Counted from the stretch's first letter, positions 44,407-55,592 are shown. The stretch: DNA of 64,000 nt from Deroplatys truncata (GCA_030765065.1 CM060984.1:106683488-106747487); one strand, 5' to 3'. The notes: generated by a model not told the origin, from the letters alone. Numbers and translations: made by a program.

Positions 44407-45235
44407 TTTTTCTCAGTAGTGTAATAAATACGCACGGCTAGCTATGAGGAAGATAGAAAAGTTGGATGCCAGGTGTCTCTTCAGTTTCTCTTTGAAGTAG
44501 CATAGGCAGCACAGGAATCACGTTATTAATAAATCGCTATAGATCAGTGGTATCAGTCAATCATCCTCAGTTGCTGCAAGAGTGGATCTTAGAGTTCCAG
44601 AACCCACATTGGAGATTCTCTTTCACAAGAGATGACAGAAGAAAACGAAACGATTGAAGCACCAGGTGCGGTAATTGGGCAGGTCTAATGAGGAGTATAC
44701 TAACAAGCAAGCTGTGTGCTTCAGTACGCATGCGTCAATTACAGCACAAACTTGCCTTGAGTGCGTCTTTGAAACGCTTCCAGCGTACCAAGAAAATTCT
44801 GCTCCACGCACAAGCACATCTCGGTGGCATACCAACTACAAACCTACCCAAGGGAAACAATATGGCGCTGCGATATTGTTATCGCAGCCATAGACTCAGT
44901 TCTACTAGGAGAAATATCATAGTGCAATGCTACTGGAGGTTTGCATACACATCATACGATCCCACTCGGGGAAGTTTCAACATATTATGTTCCAAAAACA
45001 TTAAAAAAGACTGGTGAAAGAATATATATGTTATGCATGTGTTGTTTCTTTTTGCTAAAAGTGTGACAATCTCAAAATCCTAAACATACGAATAATGAAT
45101 AAATTAATGAGAGTATTATTTAAATAACGGGTTCGCAGACCATTGTTATTTTATAATACATAACATAATAATCAACAGTAATAATAATAATAATAATATA
45201 AAAACACAAAAAATAGAAGAAAACGAGATAAAAAT
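44407..45235. other. No recognised feature; short (AAT)n at 45179-45200
   Basis: A less AT-rich patch at 44500-44900 has overlapping frames of 70-109 codons on both strands without recognised motifs. Confidence 0.5.
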
Positions 45236-46089
45236 CTGCGTTACATTTACATGGCTTTCTCTACCCTCTATATCCTATTAGGGATATAGATTTTCTTACA
45301 AAAATTTATCTTCCTAGCTACTTCATTTTAATCCAGATAAACTTTTCCGGAGATAGCTGCATTACACATTTTGTTATAGATACAAATGGAACAGCGATAG
45401 TAACAGTTTAAAATCTGGACGCTAAATGCTGGCTTTAAATCTATTTCCATAACATCGCAACAACTGAAAATCGATAGGAATTGAAAATAATGACTAAATA
45501 CTGAGCAATTCGAACCAGTAATGACGAATATCTCGGAAATGGCTGATGCCACAACAAGTTATTTGAAATAAATTGTATGTCTTAAAGAGATCTACATTTC
45601 TTGTGTAGTATGTTTTCGTCTATTGCTTAAGGTTTGCCAATTAGGTATACAAGATTATACGAAATTCATTCCGAATGAAGAGGACTTCAAAGGCTATTCC
45701 CAGAAAATTCAAATATTCGTTTTATTTGCCATGTAAATATCTTTAATACACAATATTGTAATCAAATCGTTAGTCATTTTTTAGAAAATCAAAGATTTCC
45801 AAAAATATTTCATGTAAAGTGTAGTTTGGTGTGGGAAGATTTTGTTGAAAATTTTCGTATCGCAACTTTGGAAGGTACTCATCTAAACACCAAGTTTAGT
45901 GTTTATCTGACGTTTCGTTTATGAGTTATGCTGTTCACATACACACATACACACACGGACCATTTTCTAAAAATATTGTTTTTGGAATCAGGGGCGCTAA
46001 AAGCATATGTTTCTGGTGAAATCTCGTTATCGAATTTTTGGGTGGAATGCAATACCTTCTCTACCTATTGTGTACGTGGTAGAGAAAGT
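45236..46089 (-). mobile_element. HINE-like element, subfamily B, full-length reference copy
   Basis: The 3' side carries GGCTTTCTCTACCCTCTAT; the 5' side, read on the element strand, is ACTTTCTCTACCACGTACAC with hairpin partner GGTAGAGAAGG. The internal B-specific blocks are present (GTTATGGAAATAGATTT-type, AGCGATAGT), as are the microsatellite ACACACATACACACACGG and the conserved central block. Confidence 0.82.
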
Positions 46090-46242
46090 AAAAGGTCAAA
46101 TATTAAAACACAGCATCTTAAATGTAAATATCCAAGAGCAACGGTGAACCGTATTCCGACGTATTATTATACCCTATTACAGTAAACAAAGAACAACTAA
46201 CATAGCACTCTAATAAGTGAAAAAAGAAGACAAAAAAAAGGT

Positions 46243-46714
46243 ATCTGATGTGATACATTCACAAGACTTTCTCTACCCTCTATCGTTTATTAGTGAGCAT
46301 ACAAACTATTCTTACTAAAGCTTATTTTTATATCTACTATGTTTTAATAAAAATATACCTTTTGCAAAAATAGCTGCATTACACATTTCGTTAGAGACAC
46401 AAAGGGAGCAGCGATAGTCAAATGTTTAAGAGCTGGACGCTATATGCTGGCCTTAAAATTCCATACTGTTTCCACGTAATCGCGAGAAACAACTGAATGT
46501 TGAAAGGACTCTAAAGAATGACGAACAAATGAAAAATTCGAACATTAATAACGAATATTTCTGAAATGGTTGTCACAACAAAACGCCAATTTCCAAAAAT
46601 TTTTCTTTTTTATTCAGGGAGCTAGAAACAGGTACTTCCGGTGAAATCTCCGTATCGAATTTTTGGGTGGAATGCAATACCTCCTCTACCTGCCGTGTAT
46701 GTGGTAAAGAAAGT
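46243..46714 (-). mobile_element. HINE-like element, subfamily B, central deletion
   Basis: The 3' end (TCTGATGTGATACATTCACA, CTCTACCCTCTATCG) and 5' end (CTACCTGCCGTGTATGTGGT, AAAGAAAGT) are both present. A deletion joins the ACAACAAAACGCCAATTTCC region to the block just inside the 5' end. Confidence 0.8.
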
Positions 46715-46739
46715 AATAAGGCACTAACATCGACGTTTA

Positions 46740-47030
46740 GCTCTTCTTATACCCCCGCTTCACTACTGTCAGCTTCCCAGATATCAACTGTCTCGCCTTA
46801 AGTAAAAATTTATCTCTCCCGTCCATGTCTTTCCTGCCTGCCAGTAGCGTCCAACATGCCCTTAACTCTCCATTCGAGGTGGTAAAGGATTCGGTAGATA
46901 GTTGCTTTCTACATTCCTCCGTACCCCTACAGCTTGCCAAGATGATCACCCATGATTCTTCCTCCTCTTCCTCCTCCTCCTTCCTCCTACCACTTCCATA
47001 AAGTTTTATGATCCGCCATGTACCCAGTCT
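46740..47030 (-). pseudogene. Possible LINE endonuclease N-terminus relic
   Basis: A 106-codon minus-strand frame contains IRLGTWRIIKLYGSG, resembling the LRIGTWNVRTLYxxG start of the apurinic-type endonuclease of LINE ORF2 proteins. A run of eight or so glutamates from a CTC/CCT repeat follows (plus-strand 46958-46985), and the remainder does not match the endonuclease. Only the first 15 residues support this call. Confidence 0.3.
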
Positions 47031-47207
47031 AATGAGTTTGTTGTCTTTTTGATGCATTGCTTCACACCCAACTCAGATTTTAGCCACACGACGTGCACGA
47101 CGTCGTGTAAGTGCACGACGTGTACTTACCATTGCCTTCAAATTAAAAATGAAATCTCTAGCAAGAGAGTGGGAAAAAGAATATACACTACGAGATTTGA
47201 CATCACC

Positions 47208-47570
47208 GGGCGAGATGGCTACGCGATAAAGCGTGATGTTCGCATTCAAGAGGTCAAGGATTCGATTCCCTTCGGTCCGACCACTCAGACCGTGAGATTT
47301 CTTATGGTTTCTCCGGGTAGGTAAGCGAAGCCCATGGTGGTTCCCCATTTACCATGAGTTTCCTGTCCCCATCATTTCCTTTCATCTGTTTCGCCTCATT
47401 TGTTTCAGGGTTGTAAGACTAGGCGACGGCGGTTGGTGTGTTGCGGCAGATTAGTGAAATTTGGCGGAACTGTTGGGGCTCTCCTTCCTACCTTCCTTGG
47501 AATGTCTCGTCTATTCCCCGGAACCCTCAGGTTGCGGGTGACTAAAGCAGGACTAACGGACTAAGCGGAT
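47208..47570 (+). mobile_element. tRNA-derived SINE, family 2, most complete copy
   Basis: The tRNA-like head CACCGGGCGAGATGGCTACG (A box GATGGCTACGCG) has B-box GGATTCGATTCCC around 47265. The body contains TTTCTTATGGTTTCTCCGGG, CATCATTTCCTTTCATCTG and TTTGTTTCAGGGTTGTAAG, shared with 28205-28520. The 3' boundary near 47570 is approximate. Confidence 0.72.
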
Positions 47571-48074
47571 TCATTATGCACCCGGTCCTTGCTAGCGTAT
47601 ATCATCCAGTTCGGGTCTCCCCTTTATCATTTCCTCCTAGAAGTCACTCGAAAGAATAAAGGCCTACTATGACCTCTAGTTACTGGAGACCGATTCGTCT
47701 GACTATCCCTAACTCCTAGACATCGTTTTATAACGGTAAACAACAAAGTAACATCCTCCAAAGTAGTTTCATGTCTTCCAGGTTCCATGAGTAAGATTGA
47801 TTAACAATAAATAGCATTAAAGGTGTTACCATGTGAATCTAAATGTGCTCTATCGCTCTCTAAAATAAAACAAAAATGTACTTGAATGTCCGATTTTTTA
47901 GCAAAGCCTTTCCTACGAAACAGCTTCTTCACTTTTGGAACGAAAAGTCATGAAGACAGACCAGGTGAATAGGAAGGCAATGCAAGACCTAAAACACAGT
48001 TTACTTCCATTAACGATCATTCTCAGCCAACTGTTGACTTTGGGGTAAGAGGAATATCAGAGCGATGATATATG
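47571..48074. other. No recognised feature
   Basis: Spacer between two SINEs. The part up to about 47720 may still be SINE body. Confidence 0.4.
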
Positions 48075-48440
48075 TCTGCGAGGAGGAAGGAATGGTTTCT
48101 TTTCTTACTAATTATTCCCCATGACACTACGGCCCATGCTTGGCCTCCAATATGACTGCCGGCATCACGCCCACTTACGCACGGCAGAGGTGGGATCATC
48201 CAACTGATACGGGGAGGAGATGTAGCCAGCATCAGGCATCCCCCAGCCAAAATGTTAGCTCTCGAGGCCGGCGTCGCTGCCTATCGCAACTCCTCATTTT
48301 CCTCACGATGCTGAGTGGGCAGCGGAACCACATCCGGGACTTAAGTCCACAAGCCTACGGGTGGGATTGAGCCCGGGTATATTCCGTGGCCGGGAATCAG
48401 AGCACCACGCTCCAGCTCACCGCGCCACGGCGAAGGACTT
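48075..48440 (-). mobile_element. tRNA-derived SINE, family 3
   Basis: Minus-strand head GCCGTGGCGCGGTGAGCTGG (A-box-like GCGCGGTGAGCTGG) with B-box-like GGGCTCAATCCC (48363-48374). A GC-rich body of about 300 bp is strongly out of line with the AT-rich surroundings. Only one copy recognised here. Confidence 0.55.
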
Positions 48441-48667
48441 ACGAATTAACCGTCGCGTAATTATTTAGCCTAAAGAATATTTAGATTTCAGAGAAATTAA
48501 TGAATGAATTATTAAATTACTTATGGAATACAATTCCGTTTAAAGGCTTGTTTGGAACTTCTACACGTATATGGCTCAAGTATTTTTAATAGTGTTTAAC
48601 GCCCGTTCTTATTACATACGCCACCACAGTCGGTGGACAGTTATAATACATGCAATGAAAGGACAGT

Positions 48668-48971
48668 TGGAAAATTAAAATTCGGTTTTATTTATGGACG
48701 CTCTTTTAATACTATTGCCCTTAGCACCCGATTCTATATTGGGCGTGAAACACCGGCAATTTTGCTCAGAGACCTCTTTGTCAGGCTTGAGGTTCTTTTG
48801 CGTGCCATAAATCTACGACATGGGACCACGGGCTTTACTTATCTTCCAAAGGAAGCCATGCTATGGACTTTTACGCCCGAAAAAGAAAATCCATCGCCCT
48901 CTGCCGGGTAGAAACCCACGACCTCGAGAACCAGAGGCTAGCATGGTACCCCTAGACCACGGAGGACGACA
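48668..48971 (-). mobile_element. tRNA-derived SINE, family 1, second copy
   Basis: Minus-strand head GTCGTCCTCCGTGGTCTAGG with B-box-like GGGTTTCTACCC. The body matches 4041-4340 through TTTACGCCCGAAAAAG-type, GGCACGCAAAAGAACCTCAA and CACGCCCAATATAGAAT to a shared AT-rich 3' end with ATAAATAAAACC. Small insertions and substitutions separate the two copies. Confidence 0.8.
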
Positions 48972-49049
48972 ATAGTTGGGAAGCGAACATCTCAGGCGTA
49001 ATTTTAGGGTACCTTCAAGGCATTTACCAGTATTGAGGACTAAGGAGAA

Positions 49050-49125
49050 CTGGAAAAAAACCTTAGTCAGAGACTTCCGTTCACGAGTTCGTGCCTTAAC
49101 TACCTCGGCTACTCTTATCGGTCAC
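49050..49125 (-). mobile_element. Weak tRNA-like fragment
   Basis: Minus-strand GTAGCCGAGGTAGTTAAGGC resembles the A-box half of a serine or leucine tRNA. No B box is readable. It may be the head of another SINE. Confidence 0.25.
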
Positions 49126-49218
49126 TGAAGTATGAAATTTAGTATAAATTAAGTATACATCCAAATTTTCGTTTTAGGGCAACACGTATTGAGCTCGCGT
49201 AGGTCTTCTAAAGATTTT

Positions 49219-49319
49219 ATTGGATTCAGAGGACGGCATTTCCATTAAGTCTGTGTGTAGAACTAGTATGTCAAATGCAATACTTCCCCTTTATTTGGTA
49301 TCTAAGTATTGAATAAAGT
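49219..49319 (-). mobile_element. HINE-like 5' end fragment
   Basis: TTGGATTCAGAGGACGGCAT, then AATGCAATACTTCCCCTTTA and GAATAAAGT; about 100 bp of the 5' end in worn form. Confidence 0.5.
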
Positions 49320-49865
49320 AAGAAAATTTGTACCTATATAATACAAACTACATTCGGCGAAAATTAAATATATCCGGATTTGTCATACTAAACGTTTACT
49401 TGCAGTCCTTCTGCGGCGATTTTAACAGCCTCATTATTTTCCACGCATTAGTTTACTGTAATTTGGGAGTCTAATTTGCAATAATAATTAATAGTGATAT
49501 AAAACATATCGCGCTGCATATGCACTGCCTATCTATACACTCAACTGATGCTGAAGAAGCTATACAAACCAGCTGTAGTATAGTGTAGATTTAATGATCT
49601 TCGAACCAGCAGCTTTACAACATAGGGGAAGTTTACTACATTCTGCAACACCGTGTATACCTCAAGCTAGCTTAATATTTCATTCCTTGGGAATTGCACG
49701 CTCTCCCTTCATAAATGTTCCGGAGACGCTAGGTATAGCAAGTCAAAATAGCTCTTCATCTCTAGAAGATAAAAATTAAATATGCAAAATGAGGTAAAAA
49801 CACATGTGTCTAGATTATTCAGAAAACTTAATCCAAGGGCCCTCTTGAGACATGACTAACAAACG
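49320..49865. other. No recognised feature
   Basis: No repeat or coding motif recognised. Confidence 0.5.
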
Positions 49866-49945
49866 CAAAATATGAAGAAAATTTGCCAAAATATGAACCT
49901 TTCAAGCCAAAATATGAAAACATGAAGAGAAACGGATAATACGAA
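49866..49945 (-). repeat. TTCATATTTTGGC direct repeats, possible hAT end
   Basis: On the minus strand TTCATATTTTGGC (or TTCATATTTTGCG) occurs three times within about 60 bp. A similar GCATATTTGCATATTTTGAC stands at 62835-62854, upstream of the CGGBP1-like frame. Such arrays are common near the ends of some hAT elements, so this may be a hAT end fragment. Confidence 0.35.
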
Positions 49946-50011
49946 ATAAACATATATTTAAAGGCAAAAATTAAGGTTTTGGAGCTGGTTCACTTGAGTA
50001 GTTCAAAACAA

Positions 50012-50409
50012 ATTGATGTATTACATTCACATGACTTTTCTGCCCTCAATAGTTAATAAGTGGATATACAAATTATTCTTGCGAAAGTTTATCTTCCTCC
50101 AGATATACTTAATTTTAATCGAGATAAACCTTTTTGGAAATAGGTGTATTACACATTTTATTAGTTTTTGGAAAACCAAAAATTTCGAAAACTATTCTAT
50201 GTAAAGGATAGGATTTTCTTGAAAAATCTTCGTGTCAGATCTTTAGAAAGTACTAAATCTAAATACCAATTTTGATATTTAACCGGCTTTTTGTTGACAC
50301 ACACGGACTTTTCCAAAAATCCTTTTTTTATTCAATGCTTGTATTTTCGGCAATATCTCGGTATCGAATTTTTTGATAGAATGCAATAACTTCTCTACCT
50401 ATACGTAAA
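50012..50409 (-). mobile_element. HINE-like element, subfamily B, central deletion
   Basis: The 3' end (GATGTATTACATTCACATGA, CTTTTCTGCCCTC) and the 5' region (GGTATCGAATTTTTTGATAG, CTTCTCTACCTATACG) remain. The outermost 5' arm is lost and about 400 bp of interior is deleted. Confidence 0.7.
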
Positions 50410-50974
50410 ATTAGGCTCTCAATGTTTGGCAATATTTAATAATAAAATATCAAATAAAATACAAAAAATTACATGGAGTTTATAAATTTTAATCACTGTG
50501 AAACCCTTACGCTTAAAAGAAACCCTTACGCTTAAAAGCAAAGAAAAAGCAGTAACTGGTTGCTTTGTCCTTATTTAATACTTATTATAATATGCCAGCA
50601 AAAACACCGGTGCGCTAAAATAAAGGCTCCTCAAGACCAGAGGGCGTTTAATTTTGCACGTGACGTTATATAGAGGAAATGATACAGTTTATTAACTGTA
50701 CCTGACTTGTTTGAAAGGGTGGTGCGGGTTTTTCAAAAGGCGCTTCTTGCAAAGAGTTGTTTGCGTTTTCAAAATGTGTTGCACAGAAAACTGCCCGAAT
50801 AGAATATCTGGAAAAATCGTAAATCTTACAAAGTATGAGGTAGGAACGTTTTCGTAAAATATTAAGATTTTACAAAACTATTATGAAATATGAACTTTTT
50901 GTCACATCATTGAATTCTGCACACTACAAAAATAAAAATACTTGTTCCCATTAAGACAGATGGTTTAGAATATG
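50410..50974. other. No recognised feature; a 19-bp tandem pair at 50503-50540
   Basis: The unit AACCCTTACGCTTAAAAG occurs twice in tandem. The rest is unrecognised. Confidence 0.5.
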
Positions 50975-52179
50975 CACCAGGTGATCAAAAGTATACGGAC
51001 ACCTGGCTGATAATGACGTACAAGTTCGTAGCACCCTCCATCGGTACTGCTAGAAGTCAATATGGTGTTGGCCCACCCTTAACCTTGATGACAGCGTTCA
51101 CTCTCGCAGGCATACTTTCAATCAGGTGCTGGAAGGTTTCTTGGGGAATAGTAGCCCATTCTTCACGGAGTGCGGAACTGAGGAGAGGTATTGATGTAGG
51201 TCGGTGAGGCCTGGCACGAAGTCGGCGTTCCAAAACATCCCAAAGGTGTTCTATAGGATTCAAGTCAGGACTCTGTGCAGGCCAGTCCATTACAGGGATG
51301 TTGTTGTCATGTAACCACTCCACCACAGCCCGTGCAATATGAACAGGTGCTCGATCGTGTTGAAAGATGGCATCCCCGAATTTCTCTTCAACAGTGGGAA
51401 GCAAGAAGGTGCTTAAAATATCAATGCAGGTCTGCGCTGTGATCGTGCCACTCAAAATAACAAGGGGTGCAATTCCCCTCCAGGAAAAACACGGCCACAC
51501 CATAACACCACCACCTCCGAATTTCACTGTTGGCACTACACAAGCTGGCAGATGACGTTCACCGGGCATTCGCCATACCCACACCCTGCCATCGGATCGC
51601 CACATTATGCACCGTGATTCGTCACTCCACACAACGTTTTGCCACTGTTCAATCGTGTAATGTTGACGCTCCTTACACCAAGCGAGGCGTCGTTTGGCAT
51701 TTTTCTGCGTGATGTATGGCTTATGACCAGCCGCTCGAGTATGGAATCCAAGGTTTCTCACCTCACCCCCAATGTCATAGTACTTGGAGTGGATCCTGAT
51801 GCATTTTGGAATTCCTGTGATGGTCTGGATAGACGTCTGCCTATTACTCTTTACGACCCTCTTCAAATTCGGCGGTCTCTGTCAATCAACAGACGAGGTC
51901 GGCCTGTACGCGTTTGTGTTGTACATACATGTTCCTTCACGTTTCCACTTCACTATCGCACCTAGGGATGTTTAGAAGTGTGGAAATCTCGCGTACAGAC
52001 TTCTGACCACGTTCGAAGTCCGTGAGTGCCACGGAGCGTCCTATTCTGCTGTTTCGTGATGTCTAAGGAGTGCTGAAGTCGCGGATAATGAGTACCAGGC
52101 AGTAGGTAGCAGCACAATGCACCTAAGATGAAAAACGTATGTTTGTGGAGGTATCCGAATACTTTTGATCACGTAGTGT
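50975..52179 (-). mobile_element. Tc1-like element with long transposase frame
   Basis: Left end CACCAGGTGATCAAAAGTAT; reverse complement of right end CACTACGTGATCAAAAGTAT, both followed by ACGGACACC / TCGGATACC. TA flanks the right end (52180-52181); on the left the equivalent position reads TG, consistent with decay of TA. About 1.2 kb, near the size of a complete Tc1-like element. The transposase gene runs on the minus strand. Confidence 0.88.
51057..51866 (-). pseudogene. Tc1-like transposase, 269-codon open part with DD34E triad
   Basis: The open frame covers the second half of the helix-turn-helix region and the whole catalytic domain. WSDES gives D82, FQHDRAPVH gives D171 and SPDLNPIEHLWD gives E206, so D171 and E206 are separated by 34 residues: a DD34E triad. 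The C-terminus VKGGPTPY is typical of this Tc1 group. The N-terminal DNA-binding part lies upstream on the minus strand (GRSVALTDFERGQ near 52045) but in another frame with a stop, so the full protein of about 340 residues is not encoded in one frame. A small number of mutations separates it from an intact gene, which points to fairly recent activity. The first ATG of the frame may not be used. Confidence 0.85.
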
Positions 52180-52181
52180 AC

Positions 52182-52514
52182 CATGACGTATATGTCGACA
52201 GACTGCCTGCCTGTGTAGGCTTATCGTTTTTAGTTTCAGGGTCTGAAAATTCACTCGAATATCCTTTAATCTTTCACTGCTATAGAAGAATATCAACGAC
52301 CAGGTAAACGACCGTCATACTTTGTTCGCTCTATGCTGAACGCTTTCTGCGTTATTTGATAGCATGTCCTTACTTTACTTGTCTCGTTTGCATCTGGCGA
52401 TAAGCCTGGTAACTCTACTATGGCTTCTGTTGGCTTTATATGAATGCAGGATGGGTCAAACAGGATGTGCAACGCATTGTCACTCTGCGTGGGAATTTAG
52501 CAACTCCACATTAA
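52182..52514. other. No recognised feature
   Basis: Short spacer between a Tc1 element and a HINE copy. Nothing recognised. Confidence 0.5.
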
Positions 52515-52609
52515 TACTTTTTCTACTGCTAAATTATAGTAAGTAAAGAAGTACTTCATTCCACCCAAAAATTCGATTGGAGAGCGAGAGTCTCTGAATT
52601 AAAAAAGGA

Positions 52610-52674
<65 letters not shown>

Positions 52675-53130
52675 TGTAAACATAATTAACAAACGAAAAG
52701 TTCGTTAAATGCCATACTTTGTATTTAAGTTCACATCTTCCAAGGATGCAACAGAAATTTTTTAAGAAATCCCATACTCAATTCACATACTCCTTTAAGT
52801 GGAAAATTTTGCAAAAATTGTTATTTTCTCAAAAATGGCTCTAAGGATTTTGATGCAAATATCATATATTTAAGATATTTTCATTACAAATGAAATGCAT
52901 ATCTCGAATTTTCTGAGGATAGTCCTGAAGCCCTCTTCATTCTGAATGAGTTTTGTAGTATTGGTAAGCCTAAGAGTTAGACAGAATCTTACTACACAAA
53001 AAATGTTACTCCCGTTAAATATTGTTACCATTTAAACCTTTTGTGGAGTTTGCCATTTCCGAGATATTAATTGTTATTGCTTTGAATCTTCAAAGGCTCA
53101 TACGTTTCTCAAATGCGAAGGCGTTCGTGT
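52515..53130 (+). mobile_element. HINE-like element with expanded microsatellite, 3'-truncated
   Basis: 5' ACTTTTTCTACTGCTAAATT and ACTTCATTCCACCC. The internal GT tract has expanded to about 31 units (52612-52673). The element stops at TCAAATGCGAAGGCG, and the next copy starts 3 bp later. Confidence 0.75.
52612..52673. repeat. (GT)n microsatellite inside a HINE
   Basis: About 31 uninterrupted GT units at the place where other copies have 5-12 GT or CTGT units. Confidence 0.95.
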
Positions 53131-53132
53131 TT

Positions 53133-53958
53133 TACTTTCTCTACCATGTACACAGTAGGTAGAGAAGATATTGCATTCCACCCAAAAATTTGACACGAGC
53201 TTTTACTTGAAATACATGTTTTGAGCCCCCTTGAATCCCAAAAAAGTTTAGATAAAGGTCCGCGCACGCGCGTATGTGTGAACAGCATAACTCAAAAACT
53301 ATCCAAGTCAGATAAATACCAAACTTGGTATTTAATTTCAGTATTCCGAAGATGCTACACGAAGATTTTCAAGAAAATTTCCTTACCCCAAACTATCTTT
53401 TACATAGAACATTTTTCGAATTTTTTTATTTTCTAAAAAACGGCTCTAAAGATTTTGATTAAAATGTCATATATTTAAGATATTTACATGCCAAATAAGA
53501 TGTATATTTTGAATTTTCTGGGAATAGCCTGTGAAGATCTTTTTATTCAAAAGGAATGTTGTATAAACTTGTATAACTTTTAAATGTTAAGCGATGGACG
53601 AAGACTACCACACAAAAATATAGATCTCTTTAAAACACGCAATTCATTTCAATTGACATGTTTTGTAGCTTCAGATATCCGTTATTAAGTTCCATCGATT
53701 TTCAGTTGTTTCTGGTGATTGCATAGAAACATTTGGACTTTTATGGAATTTTAAGGCCAAATGTAGCATTCAGTTCTTAACATTTGACTCGCTGTTCTCT
53801 TTATATCTATAATGAAATGTGCAATGTAGCGATTTCTGTATACCTTTATCTCGTTTAAACTTAAGTAGATAAAAAAATAAACTTTAGGAAGAATAGTTTG
53901 TATACCTGCGAATAAAGATAGAGGGTAGTGAAACCCATGTGAATGTATCGCATCCGAT
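53133..53958 (+). mobile_element. HINE-like element, subfamily B, full length
   Basis: 5' ACTTTCTCTACCATGTACAC with partner GTAGGTAGAGAAG; 3' GAGGGTAGTGAAACC and a worn terminal hairpin (CATGTGAATGTATCGCATC). All internal blocks are in order. Confidence 0.8.
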
Positions 53959-54808
53959 TATTTTAACACCATTTTTGTTTGAGATCTCAGCATTAAATTT
54001 ATGAAGTAGTAATAATACTGAACAAGCGGAGCTTGATGAAGCGAACTCACTGCTCTATTTTGCCGCACCATCTTGCTGGAAGGCAGCATTTCCAAGTTAT
54101 CGAGACTGTGCACATAATGATGCAGCTTCCTCGTCATTGAAAGCTGGGCTAGGATGGTATCAGATGGGAGTGGGCAGAGTTTGGTATATAATTCTCGCTA
54201 CGGAAACCGTACGATACGATCCCTTTGTTCGCGCTTCTGCCGAGAAAACTGAGTGGATGATACGTAAGTGCCTCGAGCCCAGAGACAGCAGCAATGAGCT
54301 TTTTGTTTCTTTCGGACGGCCTGAGAACTTGGAGTCATATCTCACCCCATCCTGGTTACTGAGTTACATCCTCTTCTGTCGTCGCAATCGTTTCCATACT
54401 CTTAACTCTCTCACTTCCCATCTCAACGCTTTCACGCCATTCTATCCCATTCTTTAATTTTCTACGCCATTTTTCACATCTCATTTTACCCTACATCACT
54501 GCACCCTACCCTATCGTTTTCCATTATATCCTAAATCATTCCGTTTCACCCCTTTCGCCATTCTTTTTCATTACAGCTCACTTTTCCTAAACCCTTTCAT
54601 GAAGTTTTGCACAGCCAGGGAGAATTTAGACATTCAGCACTTTCTGCCTTTTTCTTTTCTAAACCTCTGACAAGTTAACGATATTTACAGAAATAAACCT
54701 TTATCTCATATCGAATAACTTAGTTTTACACACGATATATTAAACGATTTATTTCCGGATCACAGACTGAATTTATTAAAGAATCTATTGATAGTGTGTA
54801 TAAAAATA
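53959..54808. other. Unassigned, with pyrimidine-rich tract
   Basis: A 106-codon plus-strand frame at 54137-54457 lacks recognised motifs. From about 54390 to 54600 the plus strand is strongly pyrimidine-rich with irregular CCATTCTATCCC / TTTCACCCC-like units, possibly an old minisatellite or a LINE untranslated region. Confidence 0.4.
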
Positions 54809-55592
54809 TGATGTTACATTCACATGATTTTCTCTACTCTCTATACTTTATTATTAGTGAGTAAACAAATTATTTCTTTTTATATCTGTTCATTTTAACT
54901 GAGATAAACCTTTGCAAAGGGATTACCGATAATCAAATGTTTTAGAACTGGACGTTATATGCTGGCCTTAAAATTCCATACTCTTTCCACGAGATCGCGC
55001 GAAACAACTGAAAGTCGACAGGAGTTGAAATGAATGGAAAAGTTTTGAACAATTCGAACCATTTATAAAGCATACCTTGGAAATGCATATACCACAAAAA
55101 AGTTATTTGAAATATATTGTGTAATTTTAAAGAGATCTACATTTTTGTGCGGTACCTTTTTGTCCATCGCTTAATGTTTATCAGTTATAGAAGATTGTGC
55201 AAAATTCCTTCCGATTAAAGAGGACTTTATTTTATTAATTGTGTGAATATCTTTATTGTGTGGTTTGTTAATCAAAATCGTTAGAGCCTTTTTAGAAAGT
55301 AAAAAATTCTAAAGTGTTCCATGTAAAGGTTAGTTTGGGGTGGGGGATTTTCTTGAAAATCTTCATGTCGCATCTCTGGAAGGTAGTGAATCTAAATACC
55401 AAGTTTGATATTTATCCGATTCTTGTTTTTTAATTATGCTGTTCAAACTCACATACTCACACACATACACTTTTTTTTCTAAAAATGTTTTTTTATTGGG
55501 TCTCAAAACATGTTTTTCCGGTGAAATCTCGGTATTGAATTTTTGGGCGGAACGTATATCTTCTCTACCTATTATGTATGTGGTAGGGAAAA
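54809..55592 (-). mobile_element. HINE-like element, subfamily B, near full length
   Basis: 3' side ATGTTACATTCACATGATTT and CTCTACTCTCTATAC; 5' side CTCTACCTATTATGTATGTG, GTAGGGAAAAT. The 5' hairpin has the CTACC form while the 3' repeat has CTACT, a mismatch between the two ends. Confidence 0.78.

Noticed and set aside
47049..47348. Pair of 91-codon frames on opposite strands
   Set aside because: They overlap a tRNA-derived SINE and a palindromic CpG cluster. Open on both strands by composition.
53959..54600. 106-codon frame at 54137-54457 and pyrimidine-rich tract as a gene with polypyrimidine splice region
   Set aside because: No motif, no recognisable splice acceptor in context, and the tract looks like degraded low-complexity repeat.
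54390..54600. Telomere-like repeat (CCCTAA or CCTAA type)
   Set aside because: Units such as CACCCTACCCTATC are irregular and neither TTAGG nor TTAGGG arrays are present.
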